The translations under genes were made by a program, and so were the position numbers. The notes under the pieces were generated by a model. The model was not told where the DNA came from, did not search any database, and saw nothing but the letters and a program-made list of their open reading frames with translations. DNA of 64,000 nt from the NCBI RefSeq assembly GCF_001905545.1, contig NZ_LIPD01000008.1, positions 338,720 through 402,719 of the forward strand, read 5' to 3'. This document shows positions 16,292-24,861 of this stretch, piece after piece. The stretch's first letter is position 1, and the number at the start of each line of letters is the position of its first letter. This DNA is from Streptomyces sp. CB02056 (lineage in GTDB: Bacteria > Actinomycetota > Actinomycetes > Streptomycetales > Streptomycetaceae).

Positions 16292-17461
16292 ATGCCATCG
16301 ATCGTAGAGCCGGACCCGCACGATCCGTACGCCCACCCCGGCCCGGGCAACGCCGGCGGCTTCGGGTTCGACGACGGCCCCACCGCCGGCTACGACTTCC
16401 ACCACGGCCCCGCCACCGGCTACGACTTCCACGACCGGACCGTCTCCCGGCACCTGGTGCACCGCGCCTCGGTGTCCGAGGTGTTCCTCACCGGCTGGCA
16501 GGCCACCGGCCCGTACGACTTCCTGCTCGGCGCCCAGTGGCCCCGGCTGCACGGCTTCTACCGGCTGCCCGGGGACCGCTACCACGACCCGGTGCTGCTG
16601 GCCGAAACGATCCGGCAGACCGGGCTGCTGATCGGCCACGCCGGGTTCGGGGTGCCGCGCGGCCACCACTTCATGATGGAGGACCTCTCCTACGCGCTCG
16701 ACGGGACCGGCCTGCCGGGCCTCGCCGTCACCGCCGGCCCCGCCTCGCTGATGCTGGCCGTCGGCTGCGAGGACGTCCGGATGCGGCACGGCGAGCTCGC
16801 CTCGCTCCGGGTCTGCGTCGACGTCACCCGGGACGGCCGGCCGATCGGCCGCGGCAGCGGACGGCTGCGGGTGGTCTCCCCCGCCTCGTACGCCCGGCTG
16901 CGCGGCCCCGCGCGGCGCACCCTCCCACCGCGCCCGCCGGCACCCGCCGCGCCCGAGCTGGTCGGCCGCGCACAGCCGGCGGACGTGGTGCTCAGCCCGA
17001 CCCTGGCGCCGGACACCTGGCTGCTGCGCGCCGACGCCACCCACCCGGTGCTGTTCGACCACGAGCTGGACCACGTGCCCGGGATGCTGGTGCTGGAGGC
17101 CGCCCGGCAGGCCGCCCAGCGGCTGCGCCACCCCGAGCCGGTGGTCCCGGTCGAGCTGGTGACCTCCTTCGACCACTACATCGAGCTGGACCGGCCCTGC
17201 TTCGTCCGGGCCGCCCCCGAACCGGCCCCCGGGCCGGCCGCGGCGGACGGGCGGCTCGCGGTACGGGTCGAGCTGCTCCAGGACGGCCGGACGGCGGCCG
17301 AGTGCCTGCTGCTCACCGTGCCGGTGGACGGACCGGCCGAGGGCCCGAGAGTGCCGGTCCGGCGGGACGCCTACGACGGCCGCCCCGCCGTCCCGGGCCC
17401 CGCCGTACCCGGCCCTCCCCTGCCGGGCCTCGGGGGCGCCCGGCTGCCGCTGGCGAGTTAG
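16292..17461 (+). CDS. afsA: AfsA/ScbA-type gamma-butyrolactone biosynthesis protein
   Basis: A 389-residue A-factor synthase-like protein with two hotdog-fold AfsA repeats. The family enzyme condenses dihydroxyacetone phosphate with a beta-ketoacyl-ACP, the first step to gamma-butyrolactone signals. Repeat 1 (about 60-200) contains VHRASVSEVFLTGW, YDFLLGAQWPRLHGFY, DPVLLAETIRQTGLLIGH and FMMEDLSY; repeat 2 (about 235-350) contains LRADATHPVLFDHELDHVPGMLVLEAARQAA, all hallmarks. The N-terminus has a short duplicated GYDFHHG/GYDFHD segment that is not part of the fold. GCGGGGG (16279-16285) is the ribosome site for ATG 16292. An operator-like site lies at 16213 and two receptor genes are adjacent, so this is a complete quorum-signal module except for later reductase and kinase-type steps. 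Confidence 0.92.
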   Translation: MPSIVEPDPHDPYAHPGPGNAGGFGFDDGPTAGYDFHHGPATGYDFHDRTVSRHLVHRASVSEVFLTGWQATGPYDFLLGAQWPRLHGFYRLPGDRYHDPVLLAETIRQTGLLIGHAGFGVPRGHHFMMEDLSYALDGTGLPGLAVTAGPASLMLAVGCEDVRMRHGELASLRVCVDVTRDGRPIGRGSGRLRVVSPASYARLRGPARRTLPPRPPAPAAPELVGRAQPADVVLSPTLAPDTWLLRADATHPVLFDHELDHVPGMLVLEAARQAAQRLRHPEPVVPVELVTSFDHYIELDRPCFVRAAPEPAPGPAAADGRLAVRVELLQDGRTAAECLLLTVPVDGPAEGPRVPVRRDAYDGRPAVPGPAVPGPPLPGLGGARLPLAS

Positions 17462-17477
17462 GGACGCCCCGGGCCCG

Positions 17478-17882
17478 TCAGGCGGCCACCAGGGCGGCCG
17501 GCCGGCCCGCGTGCATCACGCTGAGGTTGGTCGCCAGCCGGACCGGGTCCTGGGACAGCCAGAGCCGCAGCGCGGCACCCAGGGCCGCGCTGGCCGACTC
17601 GACCCGGACGTCGGTGATCTGCGCGATCCGTGCCGCGCCCGGCACCAGCAGATCGGCCAGCGGGGTCGGCAGCCACACCGTCAGGGCGCACGGCGCGGGC
17701 ACGGCCAGCGCCCCCAGCAACCGGTAGGCGTCCCCCGGCGCGCTGAGCGTCGGGATGATGTCCAGCAGCGCGTCGGACACCACCTCCGACACGTCGCTCC
17801 GGTGTCCCTGGGCGAGCCTGCGGAGCAGCGTGCGCTCGGCGGCGGTGATTCGGACGGTCAGCATGACCTCGTCGCACTCCAT
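17478..17882 (-). CDS. Small protein of unknown function
   Basis: A 134-residue protein with a good AGGAGG ribosome site 10 bases before its ATG at 17882. It begins MECDEVMLTVRITAAERTLLRRLAQG, a strand-helix pattern reminiscent of ribbon-helix-helix DNA-binding proteins, but no second RHH helix pair is certain. The middle is hydrophobic and Pro/Leu-rich (CALTVWLPTPLADLLVPGAARI). It converges with the AfsA-type gene with 16 bases between the stop codons and sits upstream of nothing on its strand until ccsB. I do not recognise the family; a role linked to the butyrolactone locus is only suggested by position. Confidence 0.6.
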   Translation of the reverse strand: MECDEVMLTVRITAAERTLLRRLAQGHRSDVSEVVSDALLDIIPTLSAPGDAYRLLGALAVPAPCALTVWLPTPLADLLVPGAARIAQITDVRVESASAALGAALRLWLSQDPVRLATNLSVMHAGRPAALVAA

Positions 17883-18006
17883 TGCGCGATTTCCTCCTCA
17901 GTTCCCTCTCGCACCGGCCGGCGGCCGGCGCGCACTACCCCGTTTCACACATCGGCCCGGCTACCTGTGGGAGAGAGCCGGGCCGGTGGGTGATCGTGTG
18001 CCCCGG

Positions 18007-19137
18007 TCAGATCCCCGCGTAGGAGTGCTTTCCGGTGACGAAGATGTTCACCCCGTAGTAGTTGAAGAGCCAGCAGGCGAACGCCGCCAGCGCCAGGTAG
18101 GCGGCCTTGCGGCCCTTCCAGCCGGCCGTCGCACGGGCGTGCAGGTAGCAGGCGTAGGCGACCCAGGTGATGAACGACCAGGTCTCCTTCGGGTCCCACT
18201 CCCAGTACTTGCCCCAGGCCGCCTCGGCCCAGATCGCGCCCGCGATGATGGTGAACGTCCACAGCGGGAAGACCAGGGCGTTGATCCGGTAGGACAGCTT
18301 GTCGAAGGTGGACGCGGCGGGCAGTCGGCGCCAGATCGAGGCCGAGGTGCCCAGCGGGCCGGTGGTGAGGCCGGCCGCCGTCCGCTTCTCGAAGGACTCC
18401 TTGCCGAGGTACAGCAGCGTGGCGATGAACGCCGCGTAGAAGGCGCCGCCGCAGAAGATCGCGGTGGAGACGTGGATCGCCAGCCACGGCGAGTGCAGCG
18501 CCGGGACGAGCTGCTCGGAGTCGGTGTACAGCACCGTGGTGGCGATGCCGAGGGTCAGCAGCACCGCGAGCACGACCGGCAGGCCGAGCCAGCGGACCTT
18601 CTTCTTCGCGGCCAGCAGCACCAGGTACGCGGCCGTCATCGCGAAGGCGAAGGCGCAGGAGAACTCGTACATGTTGCCCCACGGCCAGCGGGAGACCGAC
18701 AGGCCGCGGGTGATGATGCCGCCGCCGTGCAGCGCCAGCGCCAGCACGGTGAGCGAGACGGCGATCCGGCCGGCCAGGTCGGCCCGCACGCTGGTGCCGG
18801 CCGCGCCCGGGCCGTCCTCCTCCTCGGCGCCGCGCCCGGTGGTGACCACCGTCGCGCCCTCGCCCGCGATCGCGGTGCGGGTGAGCGTCGTGGTGCCGCC
18901 GCCGGCCCCGGCCACCGTGACGGTGACCTTCTTCGCGGCCTTCCTGTCCGCCGCGGCGACGGTCTCGCCCAGGCTGCCCGCCTGTTCGGTCGAGCGGACG
19001 GCGACGGCGCCCTTGCTGCCGAAGGTCCACTCGATCATGTGGGCGAACATGGCGAGGGTGTAGACCACCATCGCCGAATAGATCAGCTTGTTGGAGAGGT
19101 CGGCCAGCTGTGGGTCGACCGCCGAGGCGAGATGCAC
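18007..19137 (-). CDS. ccsB: Cytochrome c biogenesis protein CcsB (CcsA/CcmC-like haem handler)
   Basis: A 376-residue polytopic membrane protein of the System II cytochrome c maturation machinery, which carries haem across the membrane and ligates it to apocytochromes together with ResB. The haem-handling WWD-type motif is WGKYWEWDPKETWSFITW near the C-terminus. The first helix (LIYSAMVVYTLAMFAHMIEW) is followed by a long variable loop (about residues 40-120, with Arg/Gly/Thr-rich sequence) before the remaining transmembrane helices. Its ATG lies 3 bases after the resB stop, so it is the last gene of the resA-ccdA-resB-ccsB operon. Confidence 0.93.
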   Translation of the reverse strand: MHLASAVDPQLADLSNKLIYSAMVVYTLAMFAHMIEWTFGSKGAVAVRSTEQAGSLGETVAAADRKAAKKVTVTVAGAGGGTTTLTRTAIAGEGATVVTTGRGAEEEDGPGAAGTSVRADLAGRIAVSLTVLALALHGGGIITRGLSVSRWPWGNMYEFSCAFAFAMTAAYLVLLAAKKKVRWLGLPVVLAVLLTLGIATTVLYTDSEQLVPALHSPWLAIHVSTAIFCGGAFYAAFIATLLYLGKESFEKRTAAGLTTGPLGTSASIWRRLPAASTFDKLSYRINALVFPLWTFTIIAGAIWAEAAWGKYWEWDPKETWSFITWVAYACYLHARATAGWKGRKAAYLALAAFACWLFNYYGVNIFVTGKHSYAGI

Positions 19138-19140
19138 CGT

Positions 19141-20982
19141 CTACTCCTTGGAGTTCTGGTCGGCAGGGACTGCGGGTTCCGGGGAGGCCGCCGGGACTGT
19201 GGGGGTCCCGGTCTCCTCGGGTACGTCCGTTTCGGTGTCGGCGTCCTCGTCCGCGGAGGCCGGAGTGCCGTCCTCGTCCGCGGAGGCCGGGGTGCCGTCC
19301 TCACCTTCGGGGGCCGGGGCGTCGTCCTCCTCGTCCTCGGAGGCGGGAGCGTCGTCCTGGAGGTCGACCGCGAGCTCCGCCAGCTCCTCGGCGATCTTCG
19401 CCGACTCGCTGCGGGCCAGGCCGGCCAGCTCCACCTGGGTGCCGCCGCCCGGCAGGGCGACCGCCCGCACCCAGATCCGGCGGCGCTGGATGAACAGCGA
19501 GCCGATCAGGCCGAGGATCGCGAGCACGCCGCCGCTCAGGGCGATCGCGTTGCCCGGACGGTGCGAGATGTTGAAGCTGGCCCACTGCTTGTAGCCCTCG
19601 AAGGTCACCGAGCCGTAGCCGTCGGGCAGGTCCCAGGCCTGGCCGGGCTTGAGCCGGGCCTTGGCCGGCTGGCCGTCCTGGGTGAGCTGGGTGAGCTTGC
19701 GGGTGTTGAGCTGGTAGACGTTCTGCGGCAGGCCGGAGTCGGTGCCGAGGTCGCCGGCGAAGGCGTTCAGCACCAGTTCGGGCTCGGCGTCACCGGGGAA
19801 CAGCGAGACCGGGCCGGTGCCCTCGAAGCTCAGCGGGGCGGTCGGCAGGAAGAAGCCGGAGAAGCCCATCTGGGTCTTGTTGCCGTCGGGGCCCACGCCG
19901 TAGTCGGAGACCTTCACGACACCGGTGGAGGTCAGGTTGCCGTCCTGCGGCAGGAACGGGACGGCGCCGCGGTAGACGACCTCGCCCTTGCCGTTCTTGA
20001 CGCTGACGAACGGGGCGTAGCCGTGGCCGATCAGGTAGACCTTGCTGCCGCCGATCTCCAGCGGGTGGTTGACCTCGATCGTCGACTTCTTCAGCTTCGA
20101 CTGGTCGCTGCCCTCGTAGTACTCGACGTTCGCGGTGAACTGCCGGGCGGCGCCGATCTGGTCGCCCTTGGTCTGGAACTTCGAGGTGAAGCTGTCCAGC
20201 TTCAGGTAGAAGGGGTCGAGGTCCTGGTTGCCGTAGAACCGGGTGCCGTTGAAGTCGTCGAGCTGGGTGATGGTGTTGGAGTAGCCCTCGCCCTGGACCA
20301 TCAGCTTGCCGCCGGTGCCCGAGGCCAGGCTGGCCCAGGCGAAGCCGCCGAGCAGCGCGAACAGCGACAGGTGGAACAGCAGGTTGCCGACCTCGCGCAG
20401 GTAGCCCTTCTCGGCCGCCACCGCGCCGCCGGACAGGTGGGCGCGGAAGCCGCGCTTGCGCAGCAGCCGGTGCGCGGCGGCGTTCACCGCGTCGGCGTCC
20501 GCCTCGGTGCGCCAGGCCGCGTGCACCGGCATCCGGGTCAGGTTGCGCGGCGCGGCCGGCGGCTGGGAGCGCAGCACGCCGACGAACTGCCAGGTGCGCG
20601 GGACGATGCAGCCGGCCAGCGACACGAACAGCAGGATGTAGATCGCGGAGAACCAGACCGAGCTGTAGACGTCGAACAGCTGGAGCTTCTCGTAGATCGG
20701 CGCGACCGTGGCGTGCTGCGCCTTCCAGGCCTCGACCTTCAGCTGGCCCTGGCCGTTCTGGTACTGCGGGATCAGCGAGCCGGGGATGGCGGCCAGCGAC
20801 AGCAGGAAGAGCAGGATCAGGGCGACCCGCATCGAGGTCAGCTGGCGCCACATCCAGCGCGCCCAGCCGAACGCCCCTATGCCGGTCGGTCCGTCGGACT
20901 CGACCGGCGCGGTGCTGAGCCGCTCGGCGGCGACGTCGTCCGGCGCCGGGGGCTGCTCGGTCTCGGTCGTGGTGTTGCTCAC
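19141..20982 (-). CDS. resB: Cytochrome c biogenesis protein ResB
   Basis: A 613-residue ResB/Ccs1 protein, the membrane partner of CcsB in cytochrome c assembly. Three hydrophobic helices lie in the first 230 residues (RVALILLFLLSLAAIPGSL, then ISLLFVSLAGCIVPRTW, then NLLFHLSLFALLGGFAW), followed by a large extracytoplasmic domain and a fourth helix near residue 480 (AIALSGGVLAILGLIGSLFI). The last 90 residues are a low-complexity acidic tail rich in Asp, Glu and Ala with a repeated ADEDGTPAS unit, unlikely to be catalytic. It is 2 bases downstream of ccdA and 3 bases upstream of ccsB, so the operon is tightly packed. Confidence 0.93.
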   Translation of the reverse strand: MSNTTTETEQPPAPDDVAAERLSTAPVESDGPTGIGAFGWARWMWRQLTSMRVALILLFLLSLAAIPGSLIPQYQNGQGQLKVEAWKAQHATVAPIYEKLQLFDVYSSVWFSAIYILLFVSLAGCIVPRTWQFVGVLRSQPPAAPRNLTRMPVHAAWRTEADADAVNAAAHRLLRKRGFRAHLSGGAVAAEKGYLREVGNLLFHLSLFALLGGFAWASLASGTGGKLMVQGEGYSNTITQLDDFNGTRFYGNQDLDPFYLKLDSFTSKFQTKGDQIGAARQFTANVEYYEGSDQSKLKKSTIEVNHPLEIGGSKVYLIGHGYAPFVSVKNGKGEVVYRGAVPFLPQDGNLTSTGVVKVSDYGVGPDGNKTQMGFSGFFLPTAPLSFEGTGPVSLFPGDAEPELVLNAFAGDLGTDSGLPQNVYQLNTRKLTQLTQDGQPAKARLKPGQAWDLPDGYGSVTFEGYKQWASFNISHRPGNAIALSGGVLAILGLIGSLFIQRRRIWVRAVALPGGGTQVELAGLARSESAKIAEELAELAVDLQDDAPASEDEEDDAPAPEGEDGTPASADEDGTPASADEDADTETDVPEETGTPTVPAASPEPAVPADQNSKE

Positions 20983-20984
20983 GG

Positions 20985-21758
20985 TCAGATTCCGATCTGG
21001 AAGTCGGCGGTCCAGGACTGCAGCTGGCTCAGCATCGAGTCCCAGATCCCGGTGACGAGCAGCAGACCGACCGCGACGAGCATGCCGCCGCCGATCCTCA
21101 TGACGAGCGGGTAGTGCCGCTTGACCCAGCCGAAGGCGCCCAGCGCCCGGCGGAAGGCCAGCGCGGCCACGATGAACGGTACGCCGAGGCCCAGGCAGTA
21201 GAAGGTCATCAGCAGGGCGCCGCGCGCGGCGTCGGCCTGGTTCAGGGCGAGGTTCTGGACGGTCGCCAGGGTCGGGCCGATGCAGGGCGTCCAGCCGACG
21301 CCGAAGACCACGCCCAGCAGCGGCGCGCCGAGCAGGCCGACCGACGGACGGCGGTGGGAGCGCACCTCGCGCATGCTCAGACCGGGGACGAGGCCCATGA
21401 AGGCGAGGCCCATCACGATCGTCACCGCCCCGAGCACGATCGAGATGACCCGCTTGTGCTCCTGGAGGGTGTCGCCGAACTGCCCGAACAGCGCCCCGCC
21501 CGAGACGAACACGGCGGTGAAGCCGAGGATGAACAGCGTCGCCCCGAGCAGCATCCGGCCGCGCCGCGCGCCGCGCGCGTCCGCGAGGTCGGCGGCGGAG
21601 AAGCCGGTCACGTACGACAGGTAGCCGGGGACGAGCGGCAGCACGCAGGGCGAGAAGAACGACACCAGTCCGGCCGCCAGCGCGATCGGCGCGGCGACCA
21701 GCAGCGCTCCGCTCTGGAGGGTCCCGGTGTTGTCGGCGAGTTGTTGCGGCAGGCTCAC
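20985..21758 (-). CDS. ccdA: Cytochrome c biogenesis protein CcdA
   Basis: A 257-residue membrane thiol-disulfide shuttle of the DsbD/CcdA family that passes reducing power to ResA. Six transmembrane helices and the paired redox cysteines are visible: FFSPCVLPLVPGYLSY in the first helix and GWTPCIGPTLA in the fourth. The start is the GTG at 21758, which overlaps the resA stop in a GTGA junction, a sign of translational coupling. It is placed between resA and resB in the operon. Confidence 0.92.
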   Translation of the reverse strand: MSLPQQLADNTGTLQSGALLVAAPIALAAGLVSFFSPCVLPLVPGYLSYVTGFSAADLADARGARRGRMLLGATLFILGFTAVFVSGGALFGQFGDTLQEHKRVISIVLGAVTIVMGLAFMGLVPGLSMREVRSHRRPSVGLLGAPLLGVVFGVGWTPCIGPTLATVQNLALNQADAARGALLMTFYCLGLGVPFIVAALAFRRALGAFGWVKRHYPLVMRIGGGMLVAVGLLLVTGIWDSMLSQLQSWTADFQIGI

Positions 21759-22372
21759 TGCTTCTGCTCCGCGACCACCGGCTGGAGGATCGACTCCAGC
21801 GCGTCCTCGGTGGTGCCGCCGACGGCGCGGGCGGCCAGCTTGCCGTCCCGGTCGACGATCAGGGTGGTCGGGATGGACTGCGGGTTGAGGCTGCCCTTGG
21901 GGAACTTGAGCAGCTGGGTGCCGGCCGGGTCGAAGAGGCTCGGGTAGGTGACGCCCTGCTCCTGCTCGAAGCGGACGGCGTTCTGCTTCTCGGTGTCCCG
22001 GGTGTTGATGCCGAGGAACTGGACGCCCTGGTCCTTGTACTTCTCCGAGACGTTCTGGAGGCTCTTGGCCTCGGCCCGGCACGGGCCGCACCAGGAGCCC
22101 CAGACGTTCAGCACGACGACCTTGCCCCGGTAGTCGGAGAGCTTGGCCGGGGTGCCCTCCAGGGTGTCCCCGGAGATGTCCGGCGCGTCCCCGCGCTTCC
22201 CGGCGTCCGCCTTCGACAGGTTGGTGCCCTTGACCGTGACGAAGCCGACCTGGCCCTCGCCGCCGCCCGACGAGCCCGAGGAGGAACAGCCGGTGAGGGC
22301 GAGCGCAGCGGCGGCGACGGTGGCGGCGGCTGCTGCGGCGACACGGGGACGGGGGCGCGTCATGGCAGACAT
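21755..22372 (-). CDS. resA: ResA/TlpA-type thioredoxin lipoprotein
   Basis: A 205-residue exported thioredoxin-like protein that reduces apocytochrome c cysteines before haem attachment. It has a lipoprotein signal peptide with lipobox ALTGC (Cys29), a Gly/Ser linker, and a TlpA domain with the active site WCGPC (Cys95 and Cys98). The C-terminal PTTLIVDRDGKLAARAVG strand carries the conserved cis-proline region. It is the first gene of the cytochrome c maturation operon and receives electrons from CcdA, whose gene overlaps it. A perfect hairpin at 22456-22485 separates it from the upstream phosphatase gene. Confidence 0.92.
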   Translation of the reverse strand: MSAMTRPRPRVAAAAAATVAAAALALTGCSSSGSSGGGEGQVGFVTVKGTNLSKADAGKRGDAPDISGDTLEGTPAKLSDYRGKVVVLNVWGSWCGPCRAEAKSLQNVSEKYKDQGVQFLGINTRDTEKQNAVRFEQEQGVTYPSLFDPAGTQLLKFPKGSLNPQSIPTTLIVDRDGKLAARAVGGTTEDALESILQPVVAEQKQ

Positions 22373-22455
22373 GTGAAAAGTTTCGCATGGAGTTCCGGGC
22401 CGGTTCGCCGGGGTCCTCCCTTGCGCGTCGCACCCCTTCTGACCTGCGACGAAAT

Positions 22456-22485
22456 CGGGTCACCCGGCAGTCGCCGGGTGACCCG
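22456..22485 (-). terminator. Hairpin terminator after the hemL-phosphatase unit
   Basis: A perfect 13-bp stem CGGGTCACCCGGC / GCCGGGTGACCCG has a 4-nt loop, sits 30 bases after the phosphatase stop and lies upstream of resA. It probably separates hemL-phosphatase transcription from the cytochrome c operon. Confidence 0.75.
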
Positions 22486-22515
22486 AAGTCATACTTACAC
22501 GCCGCTTACGGGAGG

Positions 22516-23199
22516 CTAGGCGCCGAAGCTCTTGCCCACCGGCTTGTCGCCCTTGCGGCCCTTGCCCACCAGGTGCGCGGGCAGCAGGTCGCGGGCCGGC
22601 TCGCGGTAGCCGACCGAGACGATCCGGTCGCCCTCGAAGGTGAAGCTGGTCAGCGAGGCCAGCGAGCACTGCCGGTTGCGCGGGTCGTGCCAGAGCCGGC
22701 GGCGCTCGGCGAAGGAGCGGAGGATCCAGATCGGCAGCTGGTGGCTGACGCAGACCGCCTCGTGCCCGCGCGCGGCGTCCCGGGCCGCGCCGATCGCGCC
22801 CATCATCCGCACCGCCTGGTCGAGGTAGGGCTCGCCCCAGGACGGCTTGAACGGGTTGGTGAGGTACTTCCAGTAGCCCGGGTTCCGCAGCGAACCGTCG
22901 CCGACCCCGAAGGTCTTGCCCTCGAAGACGTTCTCCGCCTCGATCAGCCGCGCGTCCACCGCGATGTCCAGGCCGTGCGCCTCGGCGATCGGCGCGGCGG
23001 TCTCCTGGGCCCGCTCCAGCGGGGAGGCCACCACGTGGGTGACGTCCCGGTCGGCCAGGTCCTCGGCGACCCGCTCGGCCATCTTCCGGCCCAGCTCGGA
23101 CAGGTGGTAGTCCGGCAGGCGTCCGTACAGGACGCCCTCCGGGTTGTGCACCTCGCCGTGCCGCATCACGTGGACGACGGTGATCTCTTTCGCGCTCAC
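22516..23199 (-). CDS. Histidine phosphatase family protein (phosphoglycerate mutase-like)
   Basis: A 227-residue branch-1 histidine phosphatase. The phosphorylated His is in VMRHGEVHNPEGVLYGR (RHG at 13-15); the second catalytic His lies in AVCVSHQLPIWIL; YHLSELGRKMAERVAEDL is the typical follow-on helix. The long loop after the RHG motif and the absence of mutase-specific residues suggest a phosphatase and not a glycolytic mutase. It starts 41 bases after hemL on the same strand; this hemL-phosphatase-resA order is, from memory, also found in S. coelicolor. Substrate unknown. Confidence 0.88.
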   Translation of the reverse strand: MSAKEITVVHVMRHGEVHNPEGVLYGRLPDYHLSELGRKMAERVAEDLADRDVTHVVASPLERAQETAAPIAEAHGLDIAVDARLIEAENVFEGKTFGVGDGSLRNPGYWKYLTNPFKPSWGEPYLDQAVRMMGAIGAARDAARGHEAVCVSHQLPIWILRSFAERRRLWHDPRNRQCSLASLTSFTFEGDRIVSVGYREPARDLLPAHLVGKGRKGDKPVGKSFGA

Positions 23200-23240
23200 T
23201 TCTCGACTACTCCTGGGAATCGGGGTACGGGCCGCGGCGG

Positions 23241-24569
23241 TCAGGCCGTGGCGGCGGCAGCGGCGCGCGCGGCGGCCGGCAGGGCGGCGGCGATCCGCTC
23301 GATCGCCCGCTCGTCGTGGGCCGCCGAGACGAACCAGGACTCGAAGGCGGACGGCGGCAGGTAGACGCCCTCGGCCAGCATCGCGTGGAAGAAGGCGGTG
23401 AAACGGTACGCCTCCTGGGTCCTGGCCTCGTCATAGTTGGTGACCGGGGCCTCGGTGAAGAACACCGAGAACATGTTCCCGGCGGTCTGCAGCCGGTGCG
23501 CGACGCCCTCCTTGGCGAGCGCGTCGGCGACCAGGCCGGAGACCTCGGCGGCGACCTTGTCCACCGTCGCGTACGCCTCGTCGGTGCAGCCGCGCAGCTG
23601 GGCCAGGCCCGCCGCGGTGGCGACCGGGTTCCCGGACAGGGTGCCCGCCTGGTAGACCGGGCCGGCCGGGGCCAGGTGCGCCATCACGTCGGCGCGGCCG
23701 CCGAAGGCCGCGGCCGGGAAGCCGCCGCCCATGACCTTGCCGAAGGTCAGCAGGTCCGGCGCCCAGCCCTCGTGCGCCGCCTCCAGGCCGTACCAGCCGG
23801 CCTTGGAGACGCGGAAGCCGGTCATCACCTCGTCGGAGATGAACAGCGCGCCGTTCTCCCGGCAGAGCCGGGCCAGGCCGCCGTTGAAGCCGGGCAGCGG
23901 CGGGACGACGCCCATGTTGCCGGGCGAGGCCTCGGTGATCACGCAGGCGATCTCGCCCGGGTGGGCGGCGAACGCCTGCTCGACGGCGGCCAGGTCGTTG
24001 TACGGCAGCACGATGGTGTCGCCGGCCTGGGCGCCGGTGACGCCCGGGGTGTCCGGCAGGCCGAAGGTGGCCACGCCGGAACCGGCGGCGGCCAGCAGCG
24101 CGTCCACGTGACCGTGGTAGCAGCCGGCGAACTTCACCACCTTCGCGCGGCCGGTGAAGCCGCGGGCCAGCCGGATCGCGGACATGGTGGCCTCGGTGCC
24201 GGAGGAGACCAGGCGGACCTGCTCGACCGGGGCGACCCGGGCGACGATCTCCTCGGCCAGCTCGACCTCGCCCTCGCCGGGGGTGCCGAAGGAGGTGCCG
24301 CGGGAGACGGCCCGCTGGACGGCGTCGATCACCGCGGGGTGCGCGTGGCCGAGGATCATCGGACCCCACGAGCACACCAGGTCGACGTACTCGCGGCCGT
24401 CGGCGTCGGTGAGGTAGGGACCGGTGCCGGACACCATGAAGCGCGGCGTGCCGCCGACCGCGCGGAAGGCGCGCACCGGGGAGTTGACGCCGCCGGGCGT
24501 CACCACGGAGGCGCGGTCGAACAGCGACTGGGACTGGGGGGCTTCGTAGGGGTAGCTCACAAAAGACAT
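23241..24569 (-). CDS. hemL: Glutamate-1-semialdehyde 2,1-aminomutase
   Basis: A 442-residue class III aminotransferase that converts glutamate-1-semialdehyde (made by HemA) to 5-aminolevulinate, the tetrapyrrole precursor. Signatures: VTPGGVNSPVRAFRAVGG at the N-terminus, FAGCYHGHVDALL, the LISDEVMTGFR-type segment FISDEVMTGFRVSK, and the PLP lysine in LLTFGKVMGGGFPAAAFGG (about residue 275). The ATG at 24569 (MSFVSYPYEAPQS) was chosen by family length; a longer in-frame extension to 24680 exists but lacks homology. Its partner hemA is 13 kb away in this window. The upstream 290 bases contain several perfect dyads that may be operators. Confidence 0.95.
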   Translation of the reverse strand: MSFVSYPYEAPQSQSLFDRASVVTPGGVNSPVRAFRAVGGTPRFMVSGTGPYLTDADGREYVDLVCSWGPMILGHAHPAVIDAVQRAVSRGTSFGTPGEGEVELAEEIVARVAPVEQVRLVSSGTEATMSAIRLARGFTGRAKVVKFAGCYHGHVDALLAAAGSGVATFGLPDTPGVTGAQAGDTIVLPYNDLAAVEQAFAAHPGEIACVITEASPGNMGVVPPLPGFNGGLARLCRENGALFISDEVMTGFRVSKAGWYGLEAAHEGWAPDLLTFGKVMGGGFPAAAFGGRADVMAHLAPAGPVYQAGTLSGNPVATAAGLAQLRGCTDEAYATVDKVAAEVSGLVADALAKEGVAHRLQTAGNMFSVFFTEAPVTNYDEARTQEAYRFTAFFHAMLAEGVYLPPSAFESWFVSAAHDERAIERIAAALPAAARAAAAATA

Positions 24570-24608
24570 GGTCTCAAATCGTGTCCTCACGCTCTGCATG
24601 TCCGACCC

Positions 24609-24712
24609 GATCATCTGGAACGATGATCCGGGCACCGTTGTCTGTACGGTTGTCCGTACAGCAGGGGCCGCTGACTTCACCGGACCGGGGACCAGTCAGA
24701 CTGTGTACACAG
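24609..24712. promoter_or_regulatory. Cluster of three perfect dyads between hemL and the divergent unknown gene
   Basis: Three inverted repeats lie in about 100 bases: GATCATC/GATGATC (24609-24628, 6-nt spacer), CTGTACGG/CCGTACAG (24642-24661, 4-nt spacer) and the uninterrupted 12-mer CTGTGTACACAG (24701-24712). The region separates two divergent genes and has lower GC than its neighbours. Protein binding is an inference from symmetry only; I cannot assign a regulator. Confidence 0.45.
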
Positions 24713-24861
24713 AGTGCACAGGACCTCCGGTCTGTGTGCAGGGGTGTGGAGAGGACTGCCGCGTACCGCGAATGGGTACGGCGGCGCATGACGGGTAAGG
24801 AGCACGTCCGGTGGGCGCCGGACGTGCGGGGGTCTGTCGATTCCGGCGAATTCCGGTGAGG

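Noticed and set aside
15305..17176. A 623-codon frame joining the ScbR-type copy B to upstream sequence
   Set aside because: Only the part from GTG 15943 has a ribosome site and family homology; the remainder lies antisense to the AfsA-type gene.
17755..21114. A 1119-codon open frame on the plus strand
   Set aside because: It lies antisense to the well-supported ccsB, resB and ccdA genes; long antisense frames are expected in 70-plus percent GC DNA with biased third positions. The same applies to 5359-7437, 10043-11632 and 26480-29437.
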